From the NCBI GenBank assembly GCA_964610885.1, contig CAZSWR010000117.1, forward strand, positions 1-8,083: a DNA stretch of 8,083 bases, given 5' to 3'. A model generated the notes under the pieces. It was not told where the DNA came from. It saw nothing but the letters and a program-made list of their open reading frames with translations, and made no database searches. Source of the DNA: CAZSWR01 sp964610885 (GTDB taxonomy: Bacteria; Bacteroidota; Ignavibacteria; Kapaibacteriales; UBA2268). Below are positions 6,154 to 8,083 of this stretch, piece by piece; the stretch's first letter is position 1, and the number at the start of each line of letters is the position of its first letter. Made by a program: the position numbers and the translations under genes.

Positions 6154-6259
6154 ACCCTCATCCCCGGCCCTTCTCCCGACGGGAGAAGGGAGCAAGAAAA
6201 CGTGCTTTGTTGGAAGTCCCTTTCGCCCTTTGGGAGAAAGGGATTTAGGGATTGAGGGT
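6154..6259. repeat. 106-bp palindromic MITE-like repeat
   Basis: Ends are inverted: ACCCTCATCCC at 6154-6164 mirrors GGGATTGAGGGT at 6248-6259 with one extra base. Inside are two further hairpins: CCCTTCTCCC (6168-6177), loop GAC, GGGAGAAGGG (6181-6190), ten perfect pairs; and TCCCTTTC (6217-6224) with GAAAGGGA (6236-6243), plus an inner CCC/GGG. This nested layout with pyrimidine-rich left arms is typical of short non-autonomous palindromic repeats scattered between bacterial genes. It encodes no transposase. Flanks are T-rich (TTT on both sides), so a target-site duplication cannot be judged. The open frame of the following gene passes through it by chance, giving residues such as SSPALLPTGEG. 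Confidence 0.72.
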
Positions 6260-6325
6260 TTTTCTAATGCACAATCTGGGATTTATCCTTTTATTGCTCA
6301 TGGAACTCGCCCCGGGGGCATTGGA

Positions 6326-7984
6326 TTGACGCGAATTCTAATGCTGATCGCATTCGCGCTGCTCGCGCAACAGGCCCATTCCCAAGTGGTGATAAATGAA
6401 TTCATGCCCGACCCGAAGAAGGGCGAACCCGAATGGATCGAACTGTTCAACTGTTCGGCTGCCGAGCAAATGCTTTCCGGCTATACAATTTCCGACAGCA
6501 AAACGCCCAAAGCATTGCCACAAATCACTGTTCGCGCCAATGAATTCGTGATTCTTTCGCCCGACACGGCATCGCTGATTGCTTCGCGAATTATCGCGCC
6601 AGGGACTCGGCTCTTCCAGGTTAAATTCAGTTCGCTCAACAATGATGGCGACGCAATTGTTATTCGCAACGGCAACTCAACGACTCTGGATTCAGTTTAT
6701 TATCCGAAAGCAATGGTGCGGAAGGGTGTCTCCGTCGAGCGAAGGCTCTGCGAAGCATCAGGCACGGCGTCGGGCAATTTGAACTACAACATCGAGGCAG
6801 ACAGTTGCTCGCCGGGCAGCGTCAACAGCGTTACGCCAATTGAATACGATGCCTCGATTCTGGCCACGTCCGGCCCGAACAGGAACAATGTCCACATAAT
6901 TGTAACAAATATCGGGTTGCGGCCGATCCCCAAGGCTCGGCTTTTCGTGTTCGTAACCAAGGGCAAAAACAAGCAATTGGCAATCGAGTCCACTTTGGAA
7001 AACTTAACGGCAGGAGACTCAATCGACGTCCCAGTTTCGTCCGAAATCATTGAGCAATACGCCGAACGCCCGGGTTTCTGCCGCATTACGGGCATCGTAA
7101 CCGTGCAGGACGACCGCCGCCACGACAATGATACTTCGGCGGCAACGTACTACGCTCGGTACCCGGACGGCACGGTTAAATTCAATGAAATAATGACATT
7201 CGCGGACTCCACTTGCGCTGAATTTGTCGAAATTGTGAACCTGGCGAACGACGCAGTCGAGATCGGCGATTGGACAATCCGCCGCCGCTTCTCATCTCGG
7301 AACGACACGCTCCGGCTGCCCATGGGCATGGTGCTCGAGCCGGGCAATTTGCTCGCAATCAGCCGCGACTCCACGATTTTTGACCGTTTCTCGGCTCTGC
7401 GCGGTGCCAGGAATGCCATCATAGTCCGTTCTTCGATTGATTTCAACAAGACAGAGGACGAGATCTATCTTTCGCAGGCCGATTCGCGCGACATCGATTC
7501 GGTTTGCTTTCGCGAGGATTGGTTCCCCGAATTGCGCGATGCCTGCCGCAGCCTCGAGAAAGTGGCGACGATGGTGCAATCGAACCAAGCGGCCGCGTGG
7601 CGTATGTGCTGCTCGGACAGACTGGCCACACCGGGCGAAATGAATTGTTCGGCGATGCAGTTCGACACGGTGCGCCACCTGAGCGCAACGCCGAATCCAT
7701 TCCGGCCGGACGGCAGCGGCACGGAAACAGAATGTTCGATTGCGTACAATTTCGGCCAGAACGATTCCAAGCTGAGCGCGTTTATTTATTCGCCGGACGG
7801 ACGCAAGGTGCGCACGCTATCGAACGAAACGCCGGGCAGCTCGAACGGCACGCTACGGTGGGACGGCACTTTCGACGACGGCTCGAAGGCTCCGGCCGGA
7901 CCATACGTGCTGCTGGTCTCGTGCAAAATGGACCGAACGGGCGACGTCGTGCAGGACAAAATCATTATCGTCCTTGCGAAATAG
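6326..7984 (+). CDS. Secreted protein with two lamin-tail domains and a FlgD-like C-terminus
   Basis: 552 residues from TTG 6326. Residues 1-19 are a signal peptide (MTRILMLIAFALLAQQAHS, cleavage before QVV). Lamin-tail domain 1 spans about 20-165 (VVINEFMPDP, then EWIELFN at 36-42). A CARDB-like Ig domain spans about 173-275 (NVHIIVTNIGLRPIP). Lamin-tail domain 2 spans about 283-442 (VKFNEIM, then EFVEIVN at 299-305, GDWTI at 314-318). A FlgD-like Ig domain spans 448-552 (TPNPFRPDG, then GRKVRTL, RWDGTFDDG, APAGPYVLLV). Such proteins are exported and often cell-surface; the C-terminal domain occupies the place of sorting or attachment domains in related bacteria. No catalytic residues are seen, so a structural or adhesive role is inferred. 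The frame is open back to ATG 6110, which has GAGG at 6101-6104, but those 72 residues cross the palindromic repeat and would bury the signal peptide. ATG 6341 is a further option, with a very short n-region. Start uncertain; gene itself clear. Confidence 0.9.
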   Translation: MTRILMLIAFALLAQQAHSQVVINEFMPDPKKGEPEWIELFNCSAAEQMLSGYTISDSKTPKALPQITVRANEFVILSPDTASLIASRIIAPGTRLFQVKFSSLNNDGDAIVIRNGNSTTLDSVYYPKAMVRKGVSVERRLCEASGTASGNLNYNIEADSCSPGSVNSVTPIEYDASILATSGPNRNNVHIIVTNIGLRPIPKARLFVFVTKGKNKQLAIESTLENLTAGDSIDVPVSSEIIEQYAERPGFCRITGIVTVQDDRRHDNDTSAATYYARYPDGTVKFNEIMTFADSTCAEFVEIVNLANDAVEIGDWTIRRRFSSRNDTLRLPMGMVLEPGNLLAISRDSTIFDRFSALRGARNAIIVRSSIDFNKTEDEIYLSQADSRDIDSVCFREDWFPELRDACRSLEKVATMVQSNQAAAWRMCCSDRLATPGEMNCSAMQFDTVRHLSATPNPFRPDGSGTETECSIAYNFGQNDSKLSAFIYSPDGRKVRTLSNETPGSSNGTLRWDGTFDDGSKAPAGPYVLLVSCKMDRTGDVVQDKIIIVLAK

Positions 7985-8002
7985 CGCCGGAACGCATCTG
8001 AA

Positions 8003-8020
8003 GTATTTGTATTAAAATAC
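8003..8020 (+). terminator. Weak AT-rich hairpin after the LTD/FlgD gene
   Basis: GTATTT (8003-8008), loop GTATTA, AAATAC (8015-8020), 18 bases after the stop codon. The stem is weak and no T run follows directly, so this is a poor terminator. No better one is visible before the promoter at 8039. Confidence 0.22.
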
Positions 8021-8038
8021 GATTGCTCAAAAAATAAT

Positions 8039-8069
8039 TTTGTGGAAATGTTTTTTTTTGATATATTTG
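8039..8069 (+). promoter_or_regulatory. Consensus Bacteroidota promoter for a gene beyond the window
   Basis: TTTG at 8039-8042, exactly 19 bases, then TATATTTG at 8062-8069: a full match to the known TTTG, N19, TAnnTTTG consensus. The spacer contains nine T in a row. RNA should start near 8075-8077, so the gene it serves begins after the window end on the + strand. Confidence 0.65.
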
Positions 8070-8083
8070 AAGTTCTTGAAAAA

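Noticed and set aside
7504..8001. 165-codon + ORF overlapping the LTD/FlgD gene
   Set aside because: Out-of-frame reading of the FlgD-domain coding region; Arg/Gly-rich shadow that lacks any domain.
1..8083. Defence system, CRISPR array, toxin-antitoxin pair, prophage or biosynthetic cluster
   Set aside because: No nuclease, helicase, reverse transcriptase, integrase, direct-repeat array or linked enzyme genes are visible; the genes are ordinary envelope and transport genes.

Overview
The window looks like chromosomal DNA of a Bacteroidota-related bacterium. My best guess is the Kapabacteria/Ignavibacteria/Chlorobi side of that group, which is an inference. The reasons are promoter-like sequences of the Bacteroidota type (TTTG, about 19 nt, TAnnTTTG), variable use of Shine-Dalgarno sites, and secreted proteins that combine lamin-tail domains with a FlgD-like C-terminal Ig domain. 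There is no rRNA, tRNA, CRISPR array, transposase or recognisable prophage gene. All five confident genes are on the + strand.

Layout. Positions 1-890 hold no confident gene. They contain a G-rich repeat fragment, a perfect 22-bp palindrome directly before a good promoter, a 35-codon ORF and a weak hairpin. Next come a secreted TPR-repeat protein (891-1886), a small outer-membrane beta-barrel-like protein (2023-2649), and an AT-rich gap with several inverted repeats and a possible small convergent ORF. A tyrosine-rich lipoprotein follows (2941-3741), closed by a strong terminator at 3786-3816. An APC-type permease with a conserved soluble C-terminal domain lies at 3997-5979, closed by a second strong terminator at 6041-6077. 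A 106-bp palindromic, MITE-like repeat (6154-6259) sits in front of a secreted multidomain protein (about 6326-7984). The window ends on a textbook Bacteroidota promoter (8039-8069) that must serve a gene outside.

How the genes work together. The window reads as a series of independent transcription units rather than a pathway. Four of the five genes encode exported products (periplasmic TPR, outer-membrane barrel, lipoprotein, secreted LTD/FlgD protein), so the theme is cell envelope and secretion. The permease is the only inner-membrane transporter. The first two genes, 136 bp apart with no clear terminator or promoter between them, might be cotranscribed.

Most useful correction: the open frame of the last gene reaches back to 6110, but its first 72 codons run through the palindromic repeat and come before a normal signal peptide. 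The true start is more likely near 6326. I did not find convincing evidence of a new multi-gene system. The least explained places are the orphan promoter with palindrome around 417-472 and the convergent small ORF at 2633-2821.
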